From contig CBDCPI010000011.1 of assembly GCA_965220245.1 (NCBI GenBank), forward strand, positions 62,001-126,000: 64,000 bases of DNA, given 5' to 3'. Within the stretch, counting starts at the first letter, position 1, and every line of letters begins with the position of its first letter. Of this stretch, positions 48,841 through 57,088 are shown in pieces. The DNA comes from CBDCPI01 sp965220245 (GTDB lineage Bacteria > Chloroflexota > Dehalococcoidia > Lucifugimonadales > UBA3495). The translations under genes and the position numbers were made by a program. The notes below the pieces were generated by a model that worked only from the letters and a program-made list of their open reading frames with translations, searched no databases and was not told the DNA's origin.

Positions 48841-50223
48841 ATGACCCTAACCGGCCTCCTTATCCTGTCCTCCGGCTTTCTACTTATCACTGCCGCCGGT
48901 ATCCCCGAGTTCAACCGCCGCGTCCGCGGATTGTTCTATGGGTGGCATCTGGTCGGAATCACTCTATTTATAACGGCCTTGGCGGGCGGGCCCGTTTGGA
49001 ATGGGGTGGGAGTGTGGGTAAAGGCCCTGGAGGTCCAGTTTGGCTGGAGCCGGGCCCAGCTAACCGGGGCCTTTTCCTTGGCCCAGTTGGAGGGGAGCCT
49101 GATCGGCCCCTTGATGGGGTACTTGATCGACCGGCTGGGTCCCCGTCGCATGGTCTTTCTTGGTCTGGCGGTTACGGGGCTGGGCTTTGTGATGTTCAGC
49201 CGGACCACCAGCCTGCCGATATTCTACGTCTCTTACGGTCTCATTATGCTGGGCACCGCCGCCGGCACCTGGCTGCCCATGATGGCGGCGCTGAACCGGT
49301 GGTTCTTCCGGAAGCGGGGGAGGGCCATGGCGGCCGCCGGCGAGGGCTCTTTCTTGGGCGGCTTGTTGTTAATGCCGGCGTTGGCTTGGTCGGTCAGCCC
49401 CGATGTTCTGGGCTGGAGCTCCACCGCCTTTTGGATCGGATTGGGGTTCATTGCCATAGCTTGGCCGATTTCCCGGACCATCCGGGAACGCCCTGAAGAT
49501 TATGGGCAGCATCCCGATGGAGACTCACCGGCGCAACTGCGAGCAATCCAACGCCAACTGAGCCAGGCACAAGCCAGCGGAACGGAACCGTCGGATGAGC
49601 TAGATTTCACGGCGCAACAAGCAATCCGCACCCGGGCCTTCTGGTTCATAACCTTCGGCCACGCCTTGTCGTCGATGTTAATCGCCACGTTGACTGTGCA
49701 CTTGGTGCCGATGCTTACGGATACCGGGATCTCTTTACAGACGGCGGCTTACGTTTGGTCGGTGCTGATGGCGGTGGGCGCGGTCTTTCAGTTGGTTGGC
49801 GGCTACGTGGGGGACCGGGTGCCCAAGAACGTGGCGATATTCGGCTTTGCCACGTTGCAGGCGGGCGGCTTCATCTTGGTGGCCTTTGTAAACAGCCTGC
49901 CCATGGCTATGTTGTTTGCGGTGGTATACGGGGCCGGCTTTGGCGGGCGCGTTCCGTTAACGACGGCTATCCGCGGCGACTATTTTGGCAAGCGGGCCTT
50001 TGCCACCATCACCGGGATCTCCATGGCGCCCCTATACATCTTCATGCTGGTGGCGCCCTTGTTTGCGGCTGCGATGTTTGACGCCCAAGGCAGCTATAAG
50101 CTGCCCTTCATACTGCTGGGCGCTTTGGGCGCTTTGAGTGGGCCGTTGTTCCTGTTTGCCAAGAAGCCGCAGTTTATCCCCGCGGCGGCGAGGATGAGCC
50201 CGGCCCCTAGTCCCTCCGATTGA
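48841..50223 (+). CDS. MFS transporter, monocarboxylate/oxalate-type
   Basis: A 460-residue 12-helix carrier similar in plan to the one at 14401: MTLTGLLILSSGFLLITAAG, GLFYGWHLVGITLFITALAGG, DRLGPRRMVFLGL between helices 2 and 3, and IRERPEDYGQHPDGDSP in the central loop. The shared N-terminus and loop mark the two carriers as paralogues. The substrate is probably a small carboxylate, by family. The start ATG 48841 has a weak ribosome site. Confidence 0.87.
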   Translation: MTLTGLLILSSGFLLITAAGIPEFNRRVRGLFYGWHLVGITLFITALAGGPVWNGVGVWVKALEVQFGWSRAQLTGAFSLAQLEGSLIGPLMGYLIDRLGPRRMVFLGLAVTGLGFVMFSRTTSLPIFYVSYGLIMLGTAAGTWLPMMAALNRWFFRKRGRAMAAAGEGSFLGGLLLMPALAWSVSPDVLGWSSTAFWIGLGFIAIAWPISRTIRERPEDYGQHPDGDSPAQLRAIQRQLSQAQASGTEPSDELDFTAQQAIRTRAFWFITFGHALSSMLIATLTVHLVPMLTDTGISLQTAAYVWSVLMAVGAVFQLVGGYVGDRVPKNVAIFGFATLQAGGFILVAFVNSLPMAMLFAVVYGAGFGGRVPLTTAIRGDYFGKRAFATITGISMAPLYIFMLVAPLFAAAMFDAQGSYKLPFILLGALGALSGPLFLFAKKPQFIPAAARMSPAPSPSD

Positions 50224-50479
50224 GCTATTACTTCCTCCCTGCGTTCTCTTCCCCATCGCGTAGATTCGCACCGGTAGACACCGCATTATTTCGCGGGCCT
50301 AACCCTGCGGGAGCTACGAATAGACCTTAGGTTATAGCCTCTCCCTCGCTCCTTCGTCGCGCCTCTTGACCGGTCCTCGGATTCTGCACCACGGGACCCT
50401 CGCTCCTCGGGGCGCAAGTTCAATTAGCCGGCTAAGAGGCCTCGCCAAGGCGCCACCCCGGAACTACGCTCTTTCGGGA

Positions 50480-50720
50480 ATGAGTTCACGAAACTCGTAC
50501 CAACAATCCCCAACTATGTAGGAATATATTTCCGTTTTGAAGTTTACTGGAGTACTACTTTCGTAAGTTATGACCCGGGATATATTCGACGTATTCATTA
50601 CCAAAAGAAATAAATATGTGCTAATACTATTTATAATTTGTCATTGGCGTAATGAATTCTGTGAACTATATTCTTTGAATTAGTGAATACGTCACGAAGA
50701 GGTCTGACAGGATCGTCAAA
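50480..50720. other. AT-rich, gene-free stretch
   Basis: In sharp contrast to the rest of the window this region is AT-rich, with runs such as AAGAAATAAATATGTGCTAA and ACTATTTATAATTTGTCATT. No open frame of note is present on either strand. It leads into the beheaded gene at 50834 and probably contains its promoter and leader. The composition suggests imported DNA or a silenced/regulated promoter. Confidence 0.6.
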
Positions 50721-50833
50721 AATAGCGGCAGGTCATAGCCGTAAATACCATGCAACACCACACTGGGCGAAGGTTCCCGAGACTATCAGATTCTAAAGCG
50801 ATGGCGAGTCTTAACTCTATAAGGAGAATAGTC

Positions 50834-50884
50834 ATGCGTAAGTATCTGCTTCCAGGTTTCATGGGTCTTTTGCTATTGACCTGA
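50834..50884 (+). pseudogene. 5' end of a secreted-protein gene cut by IS982
   Basis: AAGGAG (50821-50826) lies 7 bases before an ATG. The frame reads MRKYLLPGFMGLLLLT, a typical start of a signal peptide, and then stops inside the left end of the IS982 element. The rest of the gene is not found on the far side of the insertion sequences. The good ribosome site and signal-like start argue that this was a real gene. Confidence 0.65.
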
Positions 50885-51862
50885 GTTCGGGAAGGCTATA
50901 AGGGTTGAGATAGAAGCTTAAGCTGCTGGTCTGAGAGGTGGAGCGAAGGCTTTTTACGTTGGTGGCAGTAGGCGATCAAGCCACAGACCAAGTTGACCAG
51001 GAAGTTAGCCACACTGCGATGCCTGGTATGTTCAATTTGGGAAATGTTCTTCAGTTGGTCGTTGATGGTCTCAATAACCGGCCGTTTCCGCAACAACAGT
51101 TTGTCCTCCAGGGGCAGCGGACGCTTCATGATGTTTTTGCGCTTGGGCGTGATTAACTCCAGGCCTTGCGCCAGCAGTTGGTCAAAGAGCGGTTGGGAGA
51201 TGTAGCCCTTGTCTCCGAAAAGCTTGCCAAACAAGGTCTTGGCCATGCCCGGCAGGGGCTTGCGGTCATCGACGTTGCCCGGAGTCAGCCGGCAAGCCAG
51301 TATTTCGCCCCGGTCATTGACGCTCAGGTGGAGTTTGAAGCCATAAAACCAACCCATCGAGGTCTTGCCCCGCGCCGCGATGCCCGCAAAGACCTTGTGG
51401 CGGGGAATCCGTTTGTTATGGCATACCTTGATGGCAGTGGCATCCACAAAGGCGAGGCCGGTGCAGTTGCCCTGGCGCTGTTGCAGGTAGGCTACCAGTG
51501 GGATGATCACCGTAGGAGTCAATTCAACGAACCGGTTGTAGCTGACCAGACCAGGGAATTCGGGCCGGCGGTGAATCAGGACATACTCGGTGTAATAGGC
51601 TTTGAAGTTGCGGTAGTGGGACTGGTGAAAGTGAATGAGAATCGTCATGATTTCACTGGGGGACAACTGTGTCGCTCGAACTCTCCGCCCCCCGTCCCGC
51701 GCCAGCGTGACTCGACGCCAATGAGGTTGGAAAGCTTTCCAGAAATCATCGACACTACAGAACAGCTTGAGTAGACTCATGGGGGATGCCTCCTTGGTAT
51801 CGTCTACCAGAAAGAATAGCCGTTCTTTCTTTAGGGAGGCATCCCTTATCCCGAACTCAGGT
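50879..51862. mobile_element. IS982-family insertion sequence
   Basis: About 984 bp bounded by ACCTGAGTTCGGGA (50879) and TCCCGAACTCAGGT (51849-51862), a perfect 14-bp inverted repeat of the ACCTGAGTTCGGG type known for IS982. It encodes one intact transposase. A clear target duplication is not seen; the right flank was later hit by an IS701 element two bases away. Confidence 0.92.
50896..51780 (-). CDS. IS982 family transposase
   Basis: A 294-residue DDE transposase. The catalytic residues are likely Asp in TGLAFVDATAIKVC, Asp in LFGDKGYISQPLF and Glu in KRPVIETINDQLKN. The N-terminal ATQLSPSEIMTILIHFHQSHYRNFKAYY is characteristic of the family. The frame is intact, so the element may be active. 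Confidence 0.93.
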   Translation of the reverse strand: MSLLKLFCSVDDFWKAFQPHWRRVTLARDGGRRVRATQLSPSEIMTILIHFHQSHYRNFKAYYTEYVLIHRRPEFPGLVSYNRFVELTPTVIIPLVAYLQQRQGNCTGLAFVDATAIKVCHNKRIPRHKVFAGIAARGKTSMGWFYGFKLHLSVNDRGEILACRLTPGNVDDRKPLPGMAKTLFGKLFGDKGYISQPLFDQLLAQGLELITPKRKNIMKRPLPLEDKLLLRKRPVIETINDQLKNISQIEHTRHRSVANFLVNLVCGLIAYCHQRKKPSLHLSDQQLKLLSQPL

Positions 51863-51864
51863 TA

Positions 51865-53330
51865 CTAGTATTACAACGACGGTTCAAGGAGGGACGTGTG
51901 GGGAGGCACGAAGGGCGGCTCGACGCTTGGCATGGGAGTGTCTGGCCCGCTCGTTGCATTCTTGCGTCTCCTCCAGCCACCGCAGCAGTTCAGCCGGCCC
52001 GAACCGTTCCCGGGGCAGCATCTCCCGCACCACCCGGTAGACCTGCGGTCTCGTGATCCGGGGCATCTTTTCCCCCCCAAGCCTGTTGCAGGCTCAGGAG
52101 AAACGCTCCGCCCAGCAGGCACAGGGCGACGTGATGATGCCATCCCGCCCAGGTGCGGGTCTCGTACTCGTCCAGCCCCACGTTGCTCTTTTCCGTCTCG
52201 AACTCCGTTTCTATGCGCCACCGGGAGCCACCCACGTATGCCAGGGTCTCCAGGGGAGTATCCTCCGGATCGTTGGACAGGTAGTAGCGGGGCTCGCTGC
52301 CGTCCAGGTTCCGGCGGTAAATGGCCCAGTGGATTTCGCCAGGCTTCCGCCTGCTGGTTGGACGCACCCTCTGAGCGCTGAACAGGTAGCTGCGGGGACC
52401 CTGGCTTCCCTCGGCCACCGTAATCTCACGCCAGGCCTCCTCCGGCAATTCATCGCTGCGCTGCTCCATGGTCCGGCGCTGACCGTCTCGCAACTTGGGT
52501 TTGCGGGGACGCCCGAATCCCTGATGCTCCGGCCTGGTCCAGGCTGGCTCCAGCGGCCAGACCGTGGTGCCGCCGGGAACGTCCAGCACGTAGCGCATCC
52601 CCAGCGCCGCCAGTCCCTCACGGAAGGACGGCGACATCCCGAAGGCGTCGTCCCCCGCAACCCATCCGGCCCTCAGATGTCCCCGCTCCAAGGCCCGCTC
52701 CACCATCTTCAGCGCCAATTGGGTCTTCGACTGGTAGCCCTGCCTCTCCTCCGGAACCCCCGCCGCCTCACACCGGTCTTGGTCCGAGGTCCAGCTCTCC
52801 GGCAGATAAAGCCGTTTGTCCACCAGGGCCCGTCCCAGCGGGCTGACGTAGGCGAGGAACATTCCGGCCTGGCAGCTGGCCACCTTGCCCAGCCTCCCGC
52901 AATACTGACGGGCCACTCCCACGGACTTCCTGCCCTGCTTCGGGAAGTCGCTGCCGTCCAGCACCCACACCGCATCCGGATGTCCCAGCCGGGGTCCCAA
53001 GTACTCTTGAAGGCGTCCTATGACTGTGTCGTCATCCCAGGGGGATTCAGCGAGAAACCGCTGCATCACCCTGGCTGACGCCGGAACCGTCTCCGACAGA
53101 TTCTCGGCGTTGCGCCGCTCCCCGGACTGTACCAGGAGAGCCTGGAGGTAATGGCGGCTGTGGTCCCGCGCTTCCCTGCGGCCAAACAGCGGAGCGAAGT
53201 AAGCGTGAAAATCCTGAAAGGTCCCGTACACCTGCTCGAAAACCGCAGCATCCACTTCCCTGCCTCACTTGCCCAAGCCTTCCCCAACTACCCCGTCATC
53301 CTAGCATCCCAACCGTCGTTGTAATACTAG
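51865..53330. mobile_element. IS701-type insertion sequence, copy 1
   Basis: 1466 bp, with ends CTAGTATTACAACGACGGTT and AACCGTCGTTGTAATACTAG. CTAG may be the duplicated target. A second copy, 57089-58554, has the same length and I find only one difference (53304 G against 58528 T). It abuts IS982 at two bases distance. Confidence 0.92.
51990..53255 (-). CDS. IS701-type transposase, frameshifted (copy 1)
   Basis: The main frame gives 421 residues with DDE residues in VWVLDGSDFPKQGRKSVGV, GWVAGDDAFGMS and RWRIETEFETEKSNVGLDEYETRTWAGWHHH. At a G7A4 tract (complement of 52068-52078) the frame departs from the family: the last 30 residues are nonsense, while the genuine C-terminus (MPRITRPQVYRVVREMLP to about 51884) continues in the +1 frame. 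Removing one base would give a continuous protein of about 456 residues. The same tract is present in copy 2, so productive slippage at the tract is plausible. Confidence 0.85.
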   Translation of the reverse strand: MDAAVFEQVYGTFQDFHAYFAPLFGRREARDHSRHYLQALLVQSGERRNAENLSETVPASARVMQRFLAESPWDDDTVIGRLQEYLGPRLGHPDAVWVLDGSDFPKQGRKSVGVARQYCGRLGKVASCQAGMFLAYVSPLGRALVDKRLYLPESWTSDQDRCEAAGVPEERQGYQSKTQLALKMVERALERGHLRAGWVAGDDAFGMSPSFREGLAALGMRYVLDVPGGTTVWPLEPAWTRPEHQGFGRPRKPKLRDGQRRTMEQRSDELPEEAWREITVAEGSQGPRSYLFSAQRVRPTSRRKPGEIHWAIYRRNLDGSEPRYYLSNDPEDTPLETLAYVGGSRWRIETEFETEKSNVGLDEYETRTWAGWHHHVALCLLGGAFLLSLQQAWGGKDAPDHETAGLPGGAGDAAPGTVRAG

Positions 53331-53677
53331 CGAACCAGACTAGTTCTCCGAGACCACGGTGGGGCTGTGCAGGGTGGCGTCAGGAGTGCGAGGTGGCGGG
53401 CTGCGGGTTGGGTGGCGTACCACCGGTGCTGTTTTCCGTGGGAGGGTTCAGGGCTGGGGAGGGGCTGGGCTGGTCTTGCAACCTCCTCTGGACACAGAGA
53501 GAAAGAGCGGCGGAAGCCTAGCCTCCGGGCAATTTTGCCCAGTTCGTGAACACCGGAATCCGCCGTTCACCCGACGTAATCCGTAGCCACTTTCCGGTCT
53601 GTTGAGTTTCGCAATTTTCTCCAATTCAGAGTCTTTCTTGACAGGCTTTCGCGGCTGGAATTAAGATAGTAAAGTCT
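53331..53677. other. gap between IS701 copy 1 and the tRNA genes
   Basis: About 350 bases without a convincing gene. G-rich open frames exist on the plus strand but show no family character. TTGACA at 53638 is found about 40 bases upstream of the tRNA-Phe gene and, with TTAAGATAGT nearby (53661-53670), could be its promoter. Confidence 0.4.
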
Positions 53678-53750
53678 GCCGAGGTAGCTCAGTTGGTAGA
53701 GCACGGCACTGAAAATGCCGGTGTCGACAGTTCGATTCTGTCCCTCGGCA
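53678..53750 (+). tRNA. tRNA-Phe (GAA)
   Basis: The acceptor stem GCCGAGG pairs with CCTCGGC. The D arm is GCTCAGTTGGTAGAGC, the anticodon arm GGCACTGAAAATGCC with anticodon GAA, and the T arm contains GTTCGATTC. The 3' CCA is not encoded. Confidence 0.95.
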
Positions 53751-53785
53751 CCGCTATCGATGGTTACCAAGGCAAAGGCACAAGA

Positions 53786-53860
53786 GCGGGAGTGGCTCAG
53801 GGGTAGAGCGTCTCCTTGCCAAGGAGAAGGTCGAGGGTTCGAATCCCTTCTCCCGCTCCA
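53786..53860 (+). tRNA. tRNA-Gly (GCC)
   Basis: The acceptor stem GCGGGAG pairs with CTCCCGC. The D arm is GGCTCAGGGGTAGAGC, the anticodon arm CTCCTTGCCAAGGAG with anticodon GCC, and the T arm GAGGGTTCGAATCCCTT. CCA is encoded at 53858-53860. It follows tRNA-Phe by 35 bases, probably in one transcript. Confidence 0.96.
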
Positions 53861-54049
53861 ACTTCTTCTTAACGGGCGCCACCACCACACTATTGTGTAA
53901 CCTTGACCCTCACCCCTTGCCGCCATTTGGCGTTTAATGTTCCTGCAAGTCCTATTAAGGTCTCGCGCCCGCTTTCAATGAATGCTTTCCCAGTTAATTC
54001 CACTGGCACGGTCCCGGTGGGCAATCAGGGAGTAACTCTGCTCAGAGCT

Positions 54050-54232
54050 ATGGAGACCAACACCGGTATAGTCAGGCGGAGACTAGAAAGGGAAGGATGG
54101 TACTTGGCCTGCCGCGGCAAGCACGACATCTACAAACACACCGAGTCCACCGAGACAATCCGACTGCCCCGTCACCGGACAGTCTCCATAGGTATAGCCC
54201 AACAAATCGCTACGCAGGCCGGATGGGAATAA
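54050..54232 (+). CDS. hicA: HicA-type mRNA interferase toxin
   Basis: A 60-residue HicA toxin with the dsRBD-like fold: VRRRLEREGWYLACRGKHDIYKH carries the catalytic His in the G-x-H motif, and IRLPRHRTVSIGIAQQIATQAGW completes the domain. HicA cleaves mRNA unless HicB blocks it. Its stop overlaps the hicB start (TAATG). The 80 bases leading into it (53975-54055) are nearly the same as 58906-58988, where only the first two hicA codons remain. Confidence 0.88.
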   Translation: METNTGIVRRRLEREGWYLACRGKHDIYKHTESTETIRLPRHRTVSIGIAQQIATQAGWE

Positions 54233-54504
54233 TGACCGAGAAGATGACTAAATATCCCGCAGTGATAGATGGGAAGCGCGGCGCCTATGGCGTTGTCATT
54301 CCTGATTTACGCGGCGCCTATGCCATGGGTGCTACCGTAGACGAAGCTTTGGCCGACGCCGAGGATATGCTCCCTGAATTTCTGGATGTACTGCGAGAAC
54401 ATGGCGATCCCATTCCCCTACCCAGCGCCGCCGAGGATGTGGAATTACGGCCTGGGGAAATGCTGGCCTTCGTGACACTTCGAGCACCAACCATGACAAC
54501 ATAA
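54232..54504 (+). CDS. hicB: HicB-type antitoxin
   Basis: A 90-residue HicB antitoxin: KYPAVIDGKRGAYGVVIPDLRGAYAMGATVDEALADAEDMLPEFLDVLREHGDPIPLP is the standard HicB fold. The C-terminal 25 residues (LRPGEMLAFVTLRAP) may contribute to dimerisation or DNA binding. The ATG overlaps the hicA stop in TAATG, so the pair is translationally coupled. The order toxin then antitoxin is normal for hicAB. Confidence 0.9.
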   Translation: MTEKMTKYPAVIDGKRGAYGVVIPDLRGAYAMGATVDEALADAEDMLPEFLDVLREHGDPIPLPSAAEDVELRPGEMLAFVTLRAPTMTT

Positions 54505-54647
54505 TGGATGGCTGGGTCACAGCGGAGCAGGCGGTCGCCCAGCTAGAAATGTCCCACGCGCTGCCCGGCTGGCAGAAGCCCGCCGGCTTCGAGTCTGGGA
54601 ACCGGTGCAGAAGGGCTGAAAACAGAAGGACGTGGCCGAGGCTCTGA
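54504..54647 (+). pseudogene. short coding remnant after hicB
   Basis: A 47-codon frame starts at ATG 54504, which overlaps the hicB stop (TAATG). It begins MDGWVTAEQAVAQLEMS, which looks like the entry of a helix-turn-helix domain, and then degenerates into Arg-rich sequence. It may be the beginning of a lost third gene of the module. Low confidence. Confidence 0.3.
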
Positions 54648-54851
54648 CACACATGGAACGGTTCGGGGAGAAGGGTAGCCGTTTTGATTGGATACCCCGG
54701 CCCCATGGCCCTAATCAGTAGGGAAATGTAGGAGGCACGATGTTGGCAGGATTCAAGAGTGGAGACCCCGGATGCAATAAGACTATGAAGAGCTTCTATT
54801 GTGCCGTCCAGGGTATCCTACATGAAGTATTCCGTGGTCATATTGTGGTCA

Positions 54852-55934
54852 GGCTTTGTTGCATGAATATTGGCAGCACATGAAATGTCCCGACACCCTT
54901 TGAATCGAGCTATGCTACTCGATAGCTATCCGGCATTCCCAAGTGGGTCATCCGATTCAAAGCGGCACACTTTACCTTGGCTTCCACCTTCTGCTGCGGT
55001 AACTTCCTGGCCTGAAGATAGGAACCAAAGATGGTCTTGAACCGAAACATGGCAGTCTCGGCCAGGGAACGCCGATGATAGCCCGACTCTTGTTTCCACC
55101 GCTTACGTCCTACCTTCCGAATCCTTCTCAGGTTCTCGTCCCGCACCAGGGGCGGGGTGGCACAGTTCCCATGCTGCCAGATACGGGCATCCTTTCGAGG
55201 TGGAATTGCTACCCGCCTGACACCTCTGACAGCGCAGCCCTCATATACCTTCCTTTTGTCGTAGGCCCCATCGCCACCCACCTGCTCCACTGACTCGGTG
55301 CTCTGGTCCAGAAGTTCGGGCACCGCTCCCGCATCGTCCAGGCTGGCCTCGCTCAGTACCACGGCCTGGATCTCCTGGGTTTCACTGTCCACGCTTAGAT
55401 GGAGCTTCCTCCAGGTGCGCCGTTTGGTATAGCCATGCTGACGCACCTTCCATTCTCCCTCCCCAAAGACTTTCAACCCGGTGCTGTCCAGTACCAGGTG
55501 CAAGGGCCCAGCAGCTTTCCTGAGCAAGGAAACCCCCAGGCGCTTGGCGCGCTTGCAGAGGGTGGTATAGTCCGGCGCCGGCAAATCCCACTCCAGCAAG
55601 TGAAACACGGACCGGAGAAACCCTTCGGCAGCCCTCAGGGTCAAGTGGAAGACGCTGCGCACCATCAACAGACACTGGATTGCTCCATCGGAATACTGAA
55701 ACTGCCCACCGCGCTTTCGGGGGCCGTCGGGCTTCCAGGCCCCAATATCCTCTTCGCTGGTCCATAGGGTTATTGAACCCCGCTGGACCAGGCTTTCGTT
55801 GTAGTCATGCCAGTTACGTATCCGATACTGGGATTTCCTGGTGGTGGTGCGTTTCTTGGGACGAGCTTTGGAGGCTTGCGGTGTTCGCTTCATGCCTCCA
55901 GCTTAACACTACCTCCCATTCATTCAACAAAGCC
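54852..55934. mobile_element. IS5-family (IS903 group) insertion sequence with 9-bp target duplication
   Basis: 1083 bp with ends GGCTTTGTTGCATGAAT (54852) and the complement of GGCTTTGTTGAATGAAT (ending 55934); this is the IS903 type of terminus. The flanks are TTGTGGTCA at 54843-54851 and again at 55935-55943, a perfect 9-bp target duplication. The element is complete. Confidence 0.95.
54910..55893 (-). CDS. IS5 family transposase
   Basis: A 327-residue DDE transposase. Visible are YSDGAIQCLLMVRSVFHL, PDYTTLCKRAKRLG, the first Asp in LHLVLDSTGLKVFGEGEW, the second in QVGGDGAYDKRKVYE, and the Glu region GYHRRSLAETAMFRFKTIFG. The reading frame is intact, with a basic N-terminus that may bind the ends. 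Confidence 0.95.
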   Translation of the reverse strand: MKRTPQASKARPKKRTTTRKSQYRIRNWHDYNESLVQRGSITLWTSEEDIGAWKPDGPRKRGGQFQYSDGAIQCLLMVRSVFHLTLRAAEGFLRSVFHLLEWDLPAPDYTTLCKRAKRLGVSLLRKAAGPLHLVLDSTGLKVFGEGEWKVRQHGYTKRRTWRKLHLSVDSETQEIQAVVLSEASLDDAGAVPELLDQSTESVEQVGGDGAYDKRKVYEGCAVRGVRRVAIPPRKDARIWQHGNCATPPLVRDENLRRIRKVGRKRWKQESGYHRRSLAETAMFRFKTIFGSYLQARKLPQQKVEAKVKCAALNRMTHLGMPDSYRVA

Positions 55935-56025
55935 TTGTGGTCATATTAAAGAAGGGCTAGAGGAAGTCGCGCAGTATAGACGTGACCTCGGTGGCTATAA
56001 GGTCAATCTAACCGTCTCCGTTGCT

Positions 56026-56601
56026 ATGCCTATATGCCTCGACTGTGCATATACTTGGTGGCACTACTATTTTGGCCTTGGACATACAGATTGGCCTCAA
56101 ATCAACACTGATAATTGGGCCGTAGACCTTCTACTACTCGGTGTTCCCCCATCGGTAATATCCCAGATGGAAGAAGATGTTGCAGAAGGGATTGACGAGA
56201 CGACAAGAGGGCCGTTTTGTTGTGAGTGCAAACGTCCGTTGCCCTACTGGGAAGATGAGGAGAGTGCTTGCTACTGCGTTGAAGTGCCCCTAAGCGAATA
56301 TATCAGTCACCAATCCGAAGAGAAGGCCACATCGGTTGGCAAAAATCTGAGACAAACCATCCTAGAAGTGTACGGAGTAACTTGCTTCGGGTGCGACAAG
56401 TCCCTCAAAGAAACTGAAGTTACGATCGACCATATCGTCCCGAAGAGCAAAGGTGGAAAGGCAGATATGTTTAACCTTCAGCCTTTATGCGAGTCCTGCA
56501 ACCAAGAGAAAGCTAATCAAGTACCTTTTGAGAAGAACATTGTGCTACATTTTCCGCTACGTCCCATGCCGGGGGATTCTTATGAAGGACTGGTCTGGTA
56601 G
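56026..56601 (+). CDS. HNH endonuclease, 5' part disrupted by the IS903-type element
   Basis: The HNH core is near the C-terminus: CFGCDKSLKETEVTIDHIVPKSKGG, then FNLQPLCESCNQEKANQV, with the HNH residues and two zinc-binding CxxC pairs. Upstream CLDC and CCECKRPLPYW suggest another zinc site. The frame is open further back through KEGLEEVAQYRRDLGGYKVN but there runs into the IS903-type element at 55934, and beyond the element the frame meets a TGA. The ATG at 56026 has no ribosome site. The gene was probably longer and is now truncated; activity is doubtful. Confidence 0.7.
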   Translation: MPICLDCAYTWWHYYFGLGHTDWPQINTDNWAVDLLLLGVPPSVISQMEEDVAEGIDETTRGPFCCECKRPLPYWEDEESACYCVEVPLSEYISHQSEEKATSVGKNLRQTILEVYGVTCFGCDKSLKETEVTIDHIVPKSKGGKADMFNLQPLCESCNQEKANQVPFEKNIVLHFPLRPMPGDSYEGLVW

Positions 56602-56697
56602 CACTTTGTTCCAAAACTCGCTTTGGAGTAAGACCCGTGTGGCCCGTCCATGCGCCGGGCCTTTGCGAGGCATCTACGACGTAATCAGGAGTACGCC

Positions 56698-57075
56698 ATG
56701 CCGAAGACGATATTGGTGCTCGCGTTGATAACCGTAATGGTGATGGCCCTAGCTTGCGATGCTGCGAGACCGCCGACCGTCGGCGCTTCAGACCCAGGTC
56801 CTAATACCGTCATCGCAGACCCGGTACTGTTGACCCTTGAGAAGATGAAGTTGGCTTGGGAAATTGCGGATTTACTGGACGTATCGGAGAGGCAACTCGT
56901 TCGCGGTCTTTCATCTGAGGAAATAGAGGAAACAATGGAACGGCGGCTAGAACGTTTCCAAGCGGCCTATCAATTCATTGACCAAATGCTTGAAAGGGAC
57001 GCGCAGTTGATACCGCCAAATGCTGCCCCGGAGGATTGGGCTTTGGGCCTCATTAGATTGGAGACAGCGCAGTAG
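56698..57075 (+). CDS. small predicted lipoprotein
   Basis: A 125-residue protein with a lipoprotein signal: MPKTILVLALITVMVMALAC, cleavage before Cys20. The mature part is helical and acidic (LAWEIADLLDVSERQLVRGL, ETMERRLERFQAAYQFIDQML). AGGAG lies before the ATG; an in-frame upstream start is rejected. I do not recognise the family. It is directly followed by IS701 copy 2. Confidence 0.65.
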   Translation: MPKTILVLALITVMVMALACDAARPPTVGASDPGPNTVIADPVLLTLEKMKLAWEIADLLDVSERQLVRGLSSEEIEETMERRLERFQAAYQFIDQMLERDAQLIPPNAAPEDWALGLIRLETAQ

Positions 57076-57088
57076 AGCATTCAAGCTA

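Noticed and set aside
50700..50833. A known riboswitch (for example cyclic-di-GMP or preQ1) before the beheaded gene.
   Set aside because: I could not match any consensus core by eye. I only report a possible structured leader.
50871..51870. A target-site duplication of IS982 (TGCTATTG on the left against TACTAGCG on the right after removing IS701).
   Set aside because: Only five of eight bases agree, which is not enough to call a duplication.
52053..53078. A 341-codon open frame on the plus strand opposite the IS701 transposase (and its twin at 57277-58302).
   Set aside because: It is a GC-rich antisense shadow of the transposase gene, with no family character and no ribosome site.
53359..53586. 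A 75-codon Gly/Arg-rich frame upstream of the tRNA genes.
   Set aside because: The composition is that of a GC-rich shadow frame; there is no ribosome site and no family.
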